64,000 bases of DNA, taken from Tigriopus japonicus (Eukaryota; Arthropoda; Copepoda; Harpacticoida; Harpacticidae). The stretch is taken from positions 86,018 through 150,017 of the forward strand of contig JAAGOF010000217.1 in NCBI GenBank assembly GCA_010645155.1. Direction: 5' to 3'. Position numbers and translations under genes: made by a program. The notes under the pieces were generated by a model. That model saw only the letters and a list, made by a program, of their open reading frames with translations, was not told the DNA's origin and searched no databases. Shown here in pieces: positions 1 to 10,589 of the stretch (position 1 is the stretch's first letter; the number at the start of each line of letters is the position of its first letter).

Positions 1-395
1 TTACAAGTTTCTGTGGAAATTCCCAAACGCGATGAAATGTGATTCAGACTCAGGAAACCAAGAGGAACAACTTTGATTTTCTGAGTTTCTCAAAGTCAGG
101 TCTAGATGAAAAGTTATGTACCTAAAAACCTATTAATTGTATAAATTTTTGAAAATCTAGTCAGGACACTTTTAGAGCAGATTTAGATACCTTTCGAATC
201 GAAATGGCTTGAAAATATGTTGCTCAGCTGCTGAGTTATTTGAGTTTAACCGGTTCATTTTTGGCCCAAAAAGCAAAAAAAAAGTTCTGGGTATACGGAA
301 ACTCAAGTTCCCAAACAAATGATAAAGGTTTTTGATGTCACAAAATAAAATGAAAAAATCTCCATTCTTCTGTGTTTTATTGTAACATTTTAAAA
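1..395 (+). repeat. Left arm of large inverted repeat around LINE A
   Basis: This stretch is an inverted copy of 5700-6092. Shared blocks include the regions around 'aaccggttcatttttggccc', 'gctcagctgctgagttattt' and 'aagaggaacaactttgattt'. The window starts inside the arm, so its outer end and any target-site duplication cannot be seen. A more diverged third copy lies at 19260-19510. The arrangement fits a foldback DNA element into whose middle LINE A later inserted. No coding capacity was recognised. Confidence 0.75.
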
Positions 396-719
396 TAACA
401 TTTATTTACACTTAATACACACTAAAAATGCATATTTTTGAAAACCATGTTTCCATTGGTTTCAGCACATTCGGTTAGGTTTTCAAATGAAAATTTTAAA
501 AAAAATGTTGAACAGATGTTATAGCTGGTCACCACTCAAAACACATAGTGTATGATAGAGTATTGGTAAAAATATATAGATAGATAGCTAGATAATGAAG
601 AAGAACAAAAAAAAGAGGAACGATCATGTACGGTTAGCCAAGGCTTATCCAAATCATACAAATAACACTTACAGTATGGTCCAATTATCAAGAAAGAAGA
701 GAATTTGGCAAGTACATAT

Positions 720-2900
720 CTTATCCCTTGCGGAATATTAATATCGAAGAGGCTAATCGAAAAGACGTGGGGAGTACATTCCATCTAGATATTACTCTCA
801 CAAAGAACATATTTAGATAGCATGAGAGCTTGGTTGGAGGTTTCCACAACATATTAAGATCAGTAGACCTAGTTACTCTTAACTCTTTGTCATTCAAATA
901 AAAGATGTTAGGTTTACCCTCCAGGTCAAAGAATAAAGGAACGTCACCACGTACAATTTTGAACAGCAGGACCAAGTCAAACTGTTCTTCTCGTGGCGAG
1001 AGACTCGAGGTAGAGCTGGTTTGCCTTCGAGATGACGAGATTTGTGTTCAGACAGGAACCACTGTACTTCAGGACGGATTTCAAAAATACACACTAGGTC
1101 CGATCATTAAACTAAAATGTGAGGTTTTTGCAACAAATATATTGTTCCGTTGAATTTCCATTGTACTAATCGGACCTAGTGTGTATTTTGAAAGTAATCC
1201 TAGCTTGAGCCATCCTTGGTTCAGGCTGAACTTGAGCTTGGAATCCACAACTACACCCAAGTTCTTATATGATGCAACTTCTTCAATAACACACCTTCCT
1301 AAGCAGTACGCTGGACTAGGTTTTGTCTTTCCAAAACGTAGAAATTTGCATTAAGCAACATTGAATTCCATTTCGTTCCTACCAGCCCATTCATTCATCT
1401 TATGAAGATAACGTTGAAGAATTTCTTCATCCGATGGGCCATTGATTGTCCGGAAAATTTTCGTGTCGTCCGCGAAGCTAAGCATTCTTGTTCCACTAGA
1501 GACATTCATGTCGTTAATTAAGGCCAAGAAAAGAACCGGTCCCAACACACTTCCTTGTGGAACTCCCGAGCCAACTTGTGTCCATTCAGAATTACAACCG
1601 TTCAAGACAACTCTGTGTCCGAGAGAATAACCAGGAATTAATCCGCCTTTTTATGTAACCAGAAATGCCCAATCTCTCCAATTTCTCGAGAAGTTTTACA
1701 TGGGGCACTCTGTCAAACGCCTTCAACAAATCGAGGTACACAGTATCCACACACTTTCCGGTTTTCATTACGCTTGAGACATAACCAACGTGTTCCAATA
1801 GGTTAGAAGTACAAGAACGTCCATTACGAAAACCGTGTTAATTTTTTGAAATAAGATTTTCAACTTCGAAGTGTGTCATGACACGGTCTTTGACCAGACT
1901 CTCCATTAATTTACACATGATTGAAGTCATAGATATGGGTCTGAAATTCGTACAATGCCTTGAATCTCCACCTTTAAACAATGGAAACATGTCCGCTTGT
2001 CTCCATTCCATCGGGACAACTCCAGATTCCATGAAACGATTGAACATGATTGACAGAGGAATAGCCACGGACCAAGCAAGCCGTTTTAACACAGCAGAGC
2101 AAACCCCGTCGGGCCCCAAACTGAGTGAAGATTCAAGTGCCCTGATTTTCTTATCCACTTGAATAGCTGAAAATGTCACAAAGCGGATCTCTGGGATTCT
2201 CAAAGTTTCGTCGTCATTAGAATGTGCTCGATTCTCACTCTCCTGAGTCACAACCTCGATGGCATTGCCAGATTTGAACTGATCGCTCAAAATTTTCACC
2301 TAGGCATCATCTTCCTTCTGAAGAACGTTGTCATCGTCAAATAATGGTCCGATATTTTTTTCACAGCTCTAACCGAATTCACGTACCCATAAAATGCTCT
2401 TGTATTACTTTGGGCTGCAAGTGACTTCTCGAACATAATCTTGGCCTTTTTCACAGTTGACTTGGATTTAGAGTTCAATTCCTTAAATAATAAGCGATCC
2501 GCATCGTGACCCAAACGTTTAAATTTGAACCATGCACGAGACTTTTTCTTGCTCAACTCAATTACCTCTTTAGTAATCCAGGGGGACAATCTGGAGAACG
2601 TCATCGCCTGAAGGGCACAAATTGGTGTATCCCATCGCAAAGAATCTTCTTGAAGAAATTCCATCCCTCAATTGGAGCTTTGGAGCTCAGCTCGTAACAC
2701 CAATCCCAAGAATCCAAAAAGCATTTAAACGACTCAAAGTCAGCTCCTTTTAAATTGGGAATAAAGTGCTGAGTTCTTGACTCCACACTGCTCACGAAAA
2801 GGGAAACCTCGATGCCAAAGTGATCTGAGAGAGTGATATCTTCTCTTGATGAAATGTGCTTGATAGAAGGAGTGCAGTTTGTCAGAACCAAGTCCAAAAC
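720..2900 (-). pseudogene. LINE A reverse transcriptase (broken)
   Basis: The RT domain is spread over several minus-strand frames. The fingers region lies at 2299-1838 and includes 'SLGPDGVCSAVLKRLAW' and 'NFRPISMTSIMCKLMES'. Motif A is at 1798-1592 ('VYLDLLKAFDRVPH'), and motifs B and C at 1605-1351 ('GVPQGSVLGPVLF', 'FADDTKIF'). The C-terminal part is at 975-721, with 'RVTRSTDLNMLW' and 'FFVRVISRWNVLPTSF' typical of the end of LINE ORF2. Frameshifts at about 1600, 1800 and 2300 and the insertion at 1079-1193 mean no intact polymerase is encoded. Confidence 0.88.
1079..1193. mobile_element. Small hairpin MITE in LINE A
   Basis: About 26 bp at 1079-1104 (containing 'atacacactaggtccgat') recurs inverted at 1168-1193 ('atcggacctagtgtgtat'). 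The whole is about 115 bp with a short AT-rich loop. It interrupts the LINE RT C-terminal reading frame, which resumes on both sides. No transposase is present. The superfamily was not determined. Confidence 0.7.
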
Positions 2901-3720
2901 ATTTCCGGCTTGATGAATAGGGAACGTAACTTTTTGCTCTAAAAAGTCTCAAAAACTGCAGCTCGAACGCAGAGCTTCCATTCCCCGAGGTCCAGTCAAT
3001 TTTGGGGTAATTGAAATCTCCAGTAACAACCCTCTCATTAATTGAATCGGAGAGAAACCCGTTCAAGTCAAGACGAGCACTCTTAGACGCGTTCGGTGAA
3101 AGGTAAATGCAGAATAATTGAAGAGGTCCCACAACTATTCCGCATCCATTTGGTAAAGATGTCTGAATCTCGCTGACCTTTAGTAACGTCTTCGCACAAA
3201 CTACCCCCAGACTTCTCAATTCTAGCTAAGCAGGCAGACCGCCGTGACAGTGCGGAGATCCGTGACCTCTAGATGACGTAGGCTGTATTTTCTGAATTGA
3301 CTCTGAGAATCGAACTTCAAAAAGGATATTTGCGTTACAAACACGGTGGCGCACTCTATGACATTCCTTATGAAACAATCATTTTTACCAATGTTGTTAG
3401 GTAATCCCTCATAGAGGGCGGTTTTGTCGACGTCAAAATTGAGATATCTCTATTTTATTTATCTATGGTCTTCGTAAGGATAGCAACACCACCTCCCCTA
3501 CCACCAATCGTATCAAGGCGGCCTTTTCTGCTAACGATCGAGTATCCACAGGGAGGCACTTCTCCATCTGAAATCCTGGAATTCAGCCAAGTTTCTGACA
3601 GCATAATGCAAGGATGACTCAACGAAGGATATATTACAGAATACCACTTAAGGCCGAGTTACTACAATGAAAATTCAACGGAACATTTACTGCTTTGAAA
3701 TAACCTCTCATTTTAGTACA
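2601..3720 (-). pseudogene. LINE A APE-type endonuclease (interrupted)
   Basis: On the minus strand, about 3650-3470 encodes the N-terminal endonuclease, with 'LSETWLNSRISDGEVP' and the glycine-rich 'GGRGGGVAILTKT'. After a 273-bp insertion the frame resumes at 3194 ('TLLKVSEIQTSLPNG'). It then carries 'VVTGDFNYPKIDW' (the catalytic GDFN motif) and later 'DITLSDHFGIEVSL' (the SDH motif). The order matches APE endonucleases of LINEs. At least one frameshift near 2890 is present. Confidence 0.85.
3195..3467 (-). mobile_element. CACA/CATAG short DNA element, copy 1
   Basis: A 273-bp non-coding unit starts 'cacaaactacccccagac' and ends 'tttatttatctatg'. It is flanked by an exact 7-bp duplication GTCTTCG (3188-3194 and 3468-3474) and sits inside the endonuclease frame of LINE A. 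Other copies are at 26606-26878, 61279-61611 (inverted) and a truncated one at 56727-56791. The ends are only weakly inverted (CACA.. against CATAG..), so the superfamily is uncertain; a 7-8-bp duplication suggests a hAT- or P-like transposase acting in trans. Confidence 0.82.
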
Positions 3721-3730
3721 ATGCCACGCC

Positions 3731-5460
3731 TTAAGCTGTATTTCTGTAATTCGTTCTGAGAACGCCTAGGGGCAATTTTCCCCGCGTTTTCATGCCATGG
3801 CCTCTCGACCGAACCGTTGATTTGGAACTGATTATTTCTCTTAATGCATTCACAGGATCATTCTGAATAATCGAATTTCTCTTTGTCACTTGGCCGCTAT
3901 CCGTTCCGGAATCCTTCTTTTTGTTCAATCCGACAATCATAACATTTTCAGATGGATGTTCCTCCACACCATTCGTCCCTTCAGCTTGTTCACAAGCAAG
4001 GTGATCAGTAGGGACGGGCAAACAGTGTAAAAATATTTTTGGTAACATAAACCCACTTTTCTGCACTTTTGCACTTTTCACCTTTATTTGCACTTTTTAT
4101 TTACGTTTTTGGCCAAAATTGACAAATTGTTAAGAAAATGTAGTGGCTTTTGAAAGAATTTTTAGTTTCAAGATCAAATTTTGAACTAGTCAAAAAAGCT
4201 TGCATTTGTAGTCAACCATTCTTAGCACCTTGAAGAAATATGTGCATTTCAGACGCAAACCTCACACTGTATTCACCATCTTGGCTTTAACTATAACATC
4301 CTGTTTACTAAACTAAAGATTAGACAAAAGAATCTCATTGCGTGCAACCAACATATATGAAACCTAAAGAAACTCATGTTATGGTAATGGAAGGATCTAC
4401 AAACAATATAGATGTGAAGAGACAATTAATGCCACATTTGAAATTGAGTTCTGGTAATTAGGCCATGGGCCAAATATTGAAGTAATGTCACTAAAAACAT
4501 GCTTAAAACACATTTATGACTATTTTCTTTGATGCAATTGTTAGGCACATGTGGGTATTTTTCTGTTCAATTTTCAATGTCTATTTTTGAACAACTTGAA
4601 GGACAAGAACGGAGTGATGTAAAGCCATATAAAACAATTGCTAAATATATTTCGACAATATTTTAGGTACATACTCGTACATCCATGAGACCACCTTAGG
4701 AATGAAAAATTCAGAAGATTGTTGACTAGAGTATTTTTCATGATTTTACATCCTTTTTGCTAGTGACCTAATTAATAGAACTCTATTACTTGTGCGGCAT
4801 TGTCTCTTCACCTCAAACTCGTCTCAAATGCCTTTAGAACTTGTAAATGATTTCTCCTGCTCAATTAGGAGCCGTGGGTACTCCATGAATGACGTTTTAA
4901 GGCCAAATGCAAGTTATTTGCTCTTTTTTGACATTTATTTGCTCTTTTTTGACATTTATTTGCACTTTCAACATTTTTCTGCGCTTTGTTTTGCACCTTT
5001 GGGCACATTTTTTTGCAATTTTGGTAACTAAAAGGGTAAGATTATTTACACTTTCTGCCCGTCCCTAGTGATCAGAGTTTTGAAGGGAGAGAACGGCTTC
5101 TTGTTCCGAAGGGGGAGCAGTTTGGATTTCTAAATTAGCAGGCACAGGTTCGGATGTAGATGATTCAACAGGAGATTTCTTTGGACAATCGGCCCGTAAA
5201 TGACCTTCTTCATGACAAATGAAGCACTTTTTTGCTTGCGACTTATGAAGAATGCGGACGAGTTTGGTACGAACCCGAAGAACATCAGGAATGATAGCAG
5301 TAGGCACGACTTGTAGTCTCCTATTCCCATTAGTCAGTCCCAACAATCCAGGTCCTTGGCTTTCGTCGAACACATCCTTCGCAACTGGCGACACAACCTT
5401 ACAAAAAGGCTTAATTGCTTGACAAAGCTCCTCATCATCAATGTCATCAATTACATTCAA
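3731..5460 (-). pseudogene. LINE A ORF1, CCHC zinc-knuckle protein, split by a transposon
   Basis: The minus-strand frame at 5460-5065 holds one CCHC knuckle, 'CFICHEEGHLRADCP', at about residue 80 of the visible frame. It is preceded by a stretch with 'RVRTKLVRILHKSQAKK', a nucleic-acid-binding arrangement seen in LINE ORF1 proteins. A 1,059-bp hAT-like element (4009-5067) splits it, and the frame resumes at 4008 ('LACEQAEGTNGVEEH') and runs to about 3731. The ORF1 role is inferred from its position upstream of the endonuclease on the same strand. The true start upstream of 5460 is not clear. Confidence 0.75.
4009..5067. mobile_element. hAT-like non-autonomous element (TAGGGACGGGC ends), copy 1
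   Basis: Terminal inverted repeats read 'TAGGGACGGGCAAA' at the left and 'CTGCCCGTCCCTA' at the right. An exact 8-bp duplication GTGATCAG flanks it (4001-4008 and 5068-5075). The 8-bp duplication and TAGGG-type ends fit hAT. There is no transposase; the interior is AT-rich, with a short tandem of 'ttgacatttatttgctctttt' type near 4915-4970. It also carries a degraded copy of the foldback seen at 45663-46224. A shorter relative lies at 44718-45171. Confidence 0.88.
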
Positions 5461-5699
5461 AAATCTTAATCTTGATGGTTTTTTTCCTCCTCTTATTCGG
5501 CAAGACCACCGATGACCTTCCCGAGACCTTTGGAAGGAGAGCTGATCGCCGAACCTATCATAACTTGAATGGGCTTCTTGCTATAAACTCTCACAGTTCG
5601 CTTGCCTGGTCCCAGACCCACCAACCCTTTAAGCAAAATTCACAATTCGAAAAATTGTATTTTTAGTGTGTTTTCGAAAATAATATATATTATTTTGAC

Positions 5700-6092
5700 A
5701 TGCTATGACAAAACATAGAAGAATGAAGAATTTTTATTTCATCTTGTGACATCAAACATCTATATCATTTGCTTGGGAATTTGAGTTTTCATACACTCGG
5801 AACGTTTTTTTTTTTTGCTTTTTTGGGCCAAAAATGAACCGGTTAAACTCAGATAACTCAGCAGCTGAGCAACGTATTTTCAAGCAATTTCGATTCGAAA
5901 GGCATCTAAATCTGCTCTAAAAGTGTACTGACTAGATTTTCAAAAAATAATATATTTAATAGGTTTTTAGGTATATAACTTTTAATCTAGACCTGACTTT
6001 GAGAAACTCAGAAAATCAAAGTTGTTCCTCTTGGTTTCCTGAGTCTGAATCACATTTCATCGTGTTTGGGAATTTCCATAGAAACTTGACAT
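5700..6092 (-). repeat. Right arm of large inverted repeat around LINE A
   Basis: This is the inverted counterpart of 1-395, including 'gggccaaaaatgaaccggtt', 'aactcagcagctgagcaacg' and 'aaagttgttcctcttggttt'. Similarity fades beyond about 6092 only because the left copy is cut by the window edge. Arms of this length suggest a foldback-type DNA transposon; no transposase was seen. Confidence 0.75.
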
Positions 6093-6171
6093 GATTTTTT
6101 TTCAGTACCATGAGAGTTTTATGTCCTACACACAACTTCTTTTTTTCAAATCTGTGTTTCAAATACAGAAG

Positions 6172-6955
6172 TACGAGGGGTATCCGGACTAAAGGTAGAC
6201 TGGGCCTGTAACTCGTCAGGAAGTGCGATTTTAGAAGAAATAAGAAATAAAGAATCAAAATCGAGATTTATCCCTTATGAGCAGATGTTATTTTACATGA
6301 TTTGTTGTTAGGCAATCCAGTTCAAAGTTATGATTTAATTAGACAAGATATGTTGGGCGACCCCCTGTATACATAGAAAATAAGCCTCAAAAGCGAGCAA
6401 CAAGTCAAAAATCAAGTATACTGTAAAGTCAAGACGTTTCACATCAAAAGTTAACACTTTTTTTGCCTCTAATATTCATTAAACATTGGTATGGGTGGTT
6501 GAACAACGTCTCTGCTGTAATCTCACTGCCGATTTCCTGAGGTTGCGTGATCTATTTCTTTAAAACTAAACCTAAGTTAGGTTGGATTACATTCTATTGT
6601 GTTAGATTAGGTTAGGTTTTAAGTTAGGTTAGGTTAGGTTTTTAAAATGGAGTTATGCAACTTAGGATTTTTTCACTGTGAGATAATAGGTAAGATTGAG
6701 CAACGTCATAACTTTCCTACTTAATGAATTTTAACGTGATTCTTGATCGATGTTGAAAAACGTGTAGGTGTCGCTCAACATACCTTGTCTAAATAAATCA
6801 TAACTTTGAACTGGATGACCTGACAACAAATCATGCAAAATAACATCTCCTCAAAAGAGATATATCTTGATTTTGACTTTTCATCAAGCATCTAAAAATC
6901 ACACTTGTTAACGAGTTACAGGGCCAGTCTACCTCTAGTCTGGATACCCCGCGTA
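6172..6955. mobile_element. Mariner-type MITE with long inverted arms
   Basis: The ends read 'TACGAGGGGTATCCGGACTA' at the left and, inverted, 'TACGCGGGGTATCCAGACTA' at the right; ~200-bp arms follow (6172-6372 and 6755-6955). TA at both ends and the TACGAGGG-like start are typical of Tc1/mariner. There is no transposase. The loop (6375-6750) holds the TTAGG-like stretch listed separately. Confidence 0.78.
6568..6645 (+). repeat. Interstitial TTAGG-type telomere-like repeat
   Basis: The stretch contains 'aacctaagttaggttgg' and then 'aggttaggttttaagttagg' followed by further ggtta units. TTAGG is the ancestral arthropod telomere unit. Here it is short, imperfect and sits in the loop of a MITE, so it is not a telomere; it may be a microsatellite born inside the element. 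Confidence 0.7.
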
Positions 6956-8004
6956 TAAGAAATTTCAATTACTCCATACAGTATTGCTAGAATCTACGCC
7001 GTCTGGAAAAGCACTTGCACTTCAATGAAAGATTAATTGTTGTTATTGGAATATTTTAATGTGATTTCAATCACATTTAGTTCTAAGTTCACTCAATCTT
7101 GAAGCAAAAAGTCAAAAAATAGTATCAGCTAGAGCACTAGCTTTGATTAAAGGAGAAATTCTAGTTTAAGATTAAGTGAGACTCATTTTTTATCAATATT
7201 AGAGCAAAGAAGGCAAGTGTCCTTTAAATGAGAGCAAGATTGCAAGTCAGCTACATTCATTTAGATTTCTTGTATTTGGTGACCAGGAAGTTCACAACAA
7301 GCAAAGATGGATAACATTGTGTTTCTCTCTTTTGCTTGTTTGTGGACTTTCTGGCCATCAAATACCAAAAATTCTGAAGGAGTTCGAGAAGTTTGATCAG
7401 TATTTTTTTCTGTCATTAAAGGGAAACCTTCCTTTGTTACTTCAAACTTGAGAAGAACTCAAAGAAAGTCTTCTAAACACATTCCTGATGAATCTACTAT
7501 CCAAAGGTCGTCAGTATCAGCCAGCACTAACTTATGGATGGAGCAAATATCATATTTTGATAGTTAATTGCACAAATTATATTTATGATTTAAGTGTTTA
7601 AAGCGGATTACTTTCCTTGTAGGGGTAGAAATAATGGAGTGCCCTTTCTTTCAGTTCTAAGCCAGAATTTCTCCTTATCACAAGAAGAAAATTAAACGTT
7701 TAATTCTAAAGACATTGTGTCCAAGAGGAAGAAGAGACTACAGTTATATATACACAGAAATGTCAATCCCAAATTGTTCGTGATTCAACAAGCTTGCACT
7801 GTGTGTGCGATGTGATTGGACATTGAGCACAACTAGTTGCGTGATTCAAAACTGAAATTTGCGATTTCAGGGAGTCAGTGGCGGAATTGAACTCTCAACT
7901 GCTTTGCTTTAACGAGAGCAATGCATAAAGAATCAAGTCACCTGGCACCCTTGTTGTTGGACTGCTTAGAGAAGTATAGAGAGGCCATTGTTGTCATTTT
8001 GTCT

Positions 8005-10115
8005 AGAGCGCTATAATAAAACAGTACGCGCATGTGCCATTTTGGTCCCAAGACATCGGTTCCATTGTACTGTGGTTCTTGAGTTCGACCTGTTTGAGGC
8101 AACTTTACCAATGCACTATTTACTACCAAATTGACGCTCATGATCTCAGATTACCTTTGAAAGCATAATGTTTGACCTTAATAGCCTTTGAAGGCCAAGG
8201 CTGGCCAAAACCGTGGGTGCCGGAAGATAACCTTCTCGTTCTCCTTAAACCTCGATGCGCGTTCAAGCCCAGTGCTGCTGTGAATTGACTCGGTAATGTC
8301 AGCTCTTGATGAATCTCCACGCTGATTTGCATTCAGTTTCTTACTTTTTAGGAAAACTTAATCTAACTAGGTACAAAATTGATTGGTGAATATTTAGAAC
8401 GTCACTTGAAGCCATTAGAGTATTTTCCTTGTGCACATTATTAGATTGTCATGTGAAATGACTTTTTTGTTGAACAATTATCTGGCAGCCCTGGCGAAGT
8501 TGCGCATTCGTAGCAGTCGTCAGGCTGACAGTGCTACAGACTGTTACGCCTAACTTTGTAAAAAGTTTTGATATTTTGTACTCATAATATATATGACAGA
8601 AGCTATTTAAAGAAGTTTTTGCAATTCACTTATCAATTTTTGACTTTGTCACTGATTATTACATGAAACTAACAAAGCTCATGGGAAAGAAGTATCATTT
8701 CAACTTTTGGACTTGATATAAAGCAAATTGTAATGGTTCTTTCTTCACATCAAATGTTTAAAACTTATGAATCAAATATGCAAAGAAGTTGTGTTTGGTC
8801 TTGCTGAATCACAAACTCATCAAAAATATTGCAACAAAGAACTTCATACTGGTTTTGCTATATTTTTAAATAAAAATAAATAACCTAAATGAAATACTCA
8901 CTTTTATGAATGAATAAGCATATTTGGACAATTTTAGCTGGAGATTTGGGGTCCAATCTGGCTAAGAATGGATCAGAACATGGCTTGGGTGTTTTTTAGT
9001 ACAGGAAAAATTTGTTTTGATTGACTGTTAAAACAACTTGAGAATTATAAGCAATTTTTTTATTAAGTTTTTGAAGGGTTGGTCTCAACTCTGACACATC
9101 CCCAGCCATTTTGAGCCCGGAATCCCCAGCTTAATTTGTTTGATAACACTCTTCTACTGGAAAGAACTTTTTCCAGATGTCATTGAAAAAACATCAACTT
9201 CCCTTCAGCAAAAAATTCTCAAATCAAAAGTCATTCTTATATTGATTTACCACCCAGAACCCAGAAGTGGAGAGCCTGAATAAATGATAGAGAAGAGAAA
9301 AAATAAGAGACTCTAGGTAAAAATAATATCAGGTGGGAGCAAAAGTCAACAGTCTTGATTTGAAAGACGCACAAAAAGGGGTTAAACAGATATTTAGGGG
9401 CAATGAGTCCAATAGCTGAAATGATGCATCTATTCCATGAGCTTCTTTAGTTTTGTGTAATAATCAGTGACAAAGTCAAAAATTGATAAGTGAATTGCAA
9501 AAACTTCCTTAAATAGCTTCTGTCATATATATTATGAGTACAAAATATCAAAACTTTTTACAAAGTTAGGCGTAACAGTCTGTAGCACTGTCAGCCTGAC
9601 GACTGCTACGAATGCGCAACTTCGCCAGGGCTGCCAGATAATTGTTCAACAAAAAAGTCATTTCACATGACAATCTAATAATGTGCACAAGGAAAATACT
9701 CTAATGGCTTCAAGTGACGTTCTAAATATTCACCAATCAATTTTGTACCTAGTTAGATTAAGTTTTCCTAAAAAGTAAGAAACTGAATGCAAATCAGCGT
9801 GGAGATTCATCAAGAGCTGACATTACCGAGTCAATTCACAGCAGCACTGGGCTTGAACGCGCATCGAGGTTTAAGGAGAACGAGAAGGTTATCTTCCGGC
9901 ACCCACGGTTTTGGCCAGCCTTGGCCTTCAAAGGCTATTAAGGTCAAACATTATGCTTTCAAAGGTAATCTGAGATCATGAGCGTCAATTTGGTAGTAAA
10001 TAGTGCATAGGTAAAGTTGCCTCAAACAGGTCGAACCCAAGAACCACAGTACAATGGAACCGACGTCTTGGGACCAAAATGGCACATGCGCGTACTCTTT
10101 TATTATAGCGCTCTA
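8005..10115. mobile_element. Foldback element with ~680-bp inverted arms (Mutator-like?)
   Basis: The arms 8005-8683 and 9436-10115 are near-identical inverted copies starting 'AGAGCGCTATAATAAAA'. A 9-bp duplication ATTTTGTCT flanks the unit (7996-8004 and 10116-10124). The ~750-bp loop carries a degraded copy of the GAATTCAGCTGGGGAT MITE (8931-9135). Long arms with a 9-11-bp duplication are the hallmark of Mutator-like elements; assignment to that superfamily is inference because no transposase is present. The 64-residue open frames in the arms are mirror images and are not believed to be genes. Confidence 0.85.
8931..9135. mobile_element. Diverged GAATTCAGCTGGGGAT-family MITE inside foldback loop
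   Basis: The left end reads 'ttagctggagatttggggtc' and the right end 'ggaatccccagcttaattt', with 'ctctgacacatccccagcca' inside. This matches the copies at 15393-15684 and 61641-61909 in arrangement but has lost its outermost bases. It is an old insertion, older than or carried with the foldback. Confidence 0.6.
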
Positions 10116-10589
10116 ATTTTGTCTGCCTTGTTTGTTGCTGATACTGGCCAAAGTTGCCCATAAGTTGCGTGAAAAGGCAAATATTTCCAAAGAATATTGT
10201 GAAATACTTGCCCAAACAAGTGGAAGATCATAGTACAAATGAAAGTGTGCAAGACATATTTTCAATGCCAAATCCTATAATTGCATGAACCAATGCCTGT
10301 GAATCAAATTATCATCTTCATTGAGCACCCTAGTGTAATTTGGGAGAAGCAAACCGTAGGCAAGAGGTCACACGCCGAAAACTAAAAGTTTTTCAAAGAT
10401 TTCCCTTCTATGAATACGTTTGTTTGGGCAAGTTTCAACTAGTCGCTGATGATAAACGGCCCTTGCTGCCCACAATGAAATTTCACGACCGGCCTGGTCT
10501 AGAATCTCCACTCTATAGACCTCTAGGTTGGACTGCTGAAATGAGCACAAAACAAGTCTCCACTGACCTAACTGGAGTGACATTTCTGT

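Larger units (their letters stand above)
540..5500 (-). mobile_element. LINE A: degraded non-LTR retrotransposon
   Basis: A minus-strand LINE is read from about 5460 down to about 720. It has an ORF1 with a CCHC zinc knuckle (5065-5460, continuing at about 3731-4008), an APE-type endonuclease (about 3700-2740) and a reverse transcriptase (about 2664-720). Later insertions break it: a hAT-like element in ORF1 (4009-5067), a 273-bp element in the endonuclease (3195-3467) and a 114-bp hairpin MITE in the 3' part of the RT region (1079-1193). Several frameshifts show it is dead. The endonuclease plus ORF1 plus 'FADDTKI' layout fits the Jockey/CR1 group; the exact clade is inference. Confidence 0.88.

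Noticed and set aside
6568..6645. Chromosome end or true telomere
   Set aside because: Short, imperfect and enclosed by MITE arms with ordinary DNA on both sides.
6985..7025. Short match to the tRNA-like head ('ctacgccgtctgg', 'aagcactt')
   Set aside because: Only about 30 bp with mismatches; too short to call a SINE fragment with confidence.
8138..9981. Two identical 64-codon open frames at 8138-8332 (minus) and 9787-9981 (plus)
   Set aside because: They are the same sequence in the two arms of a foldback element; mirrored identity, not coding conservation, explains them.
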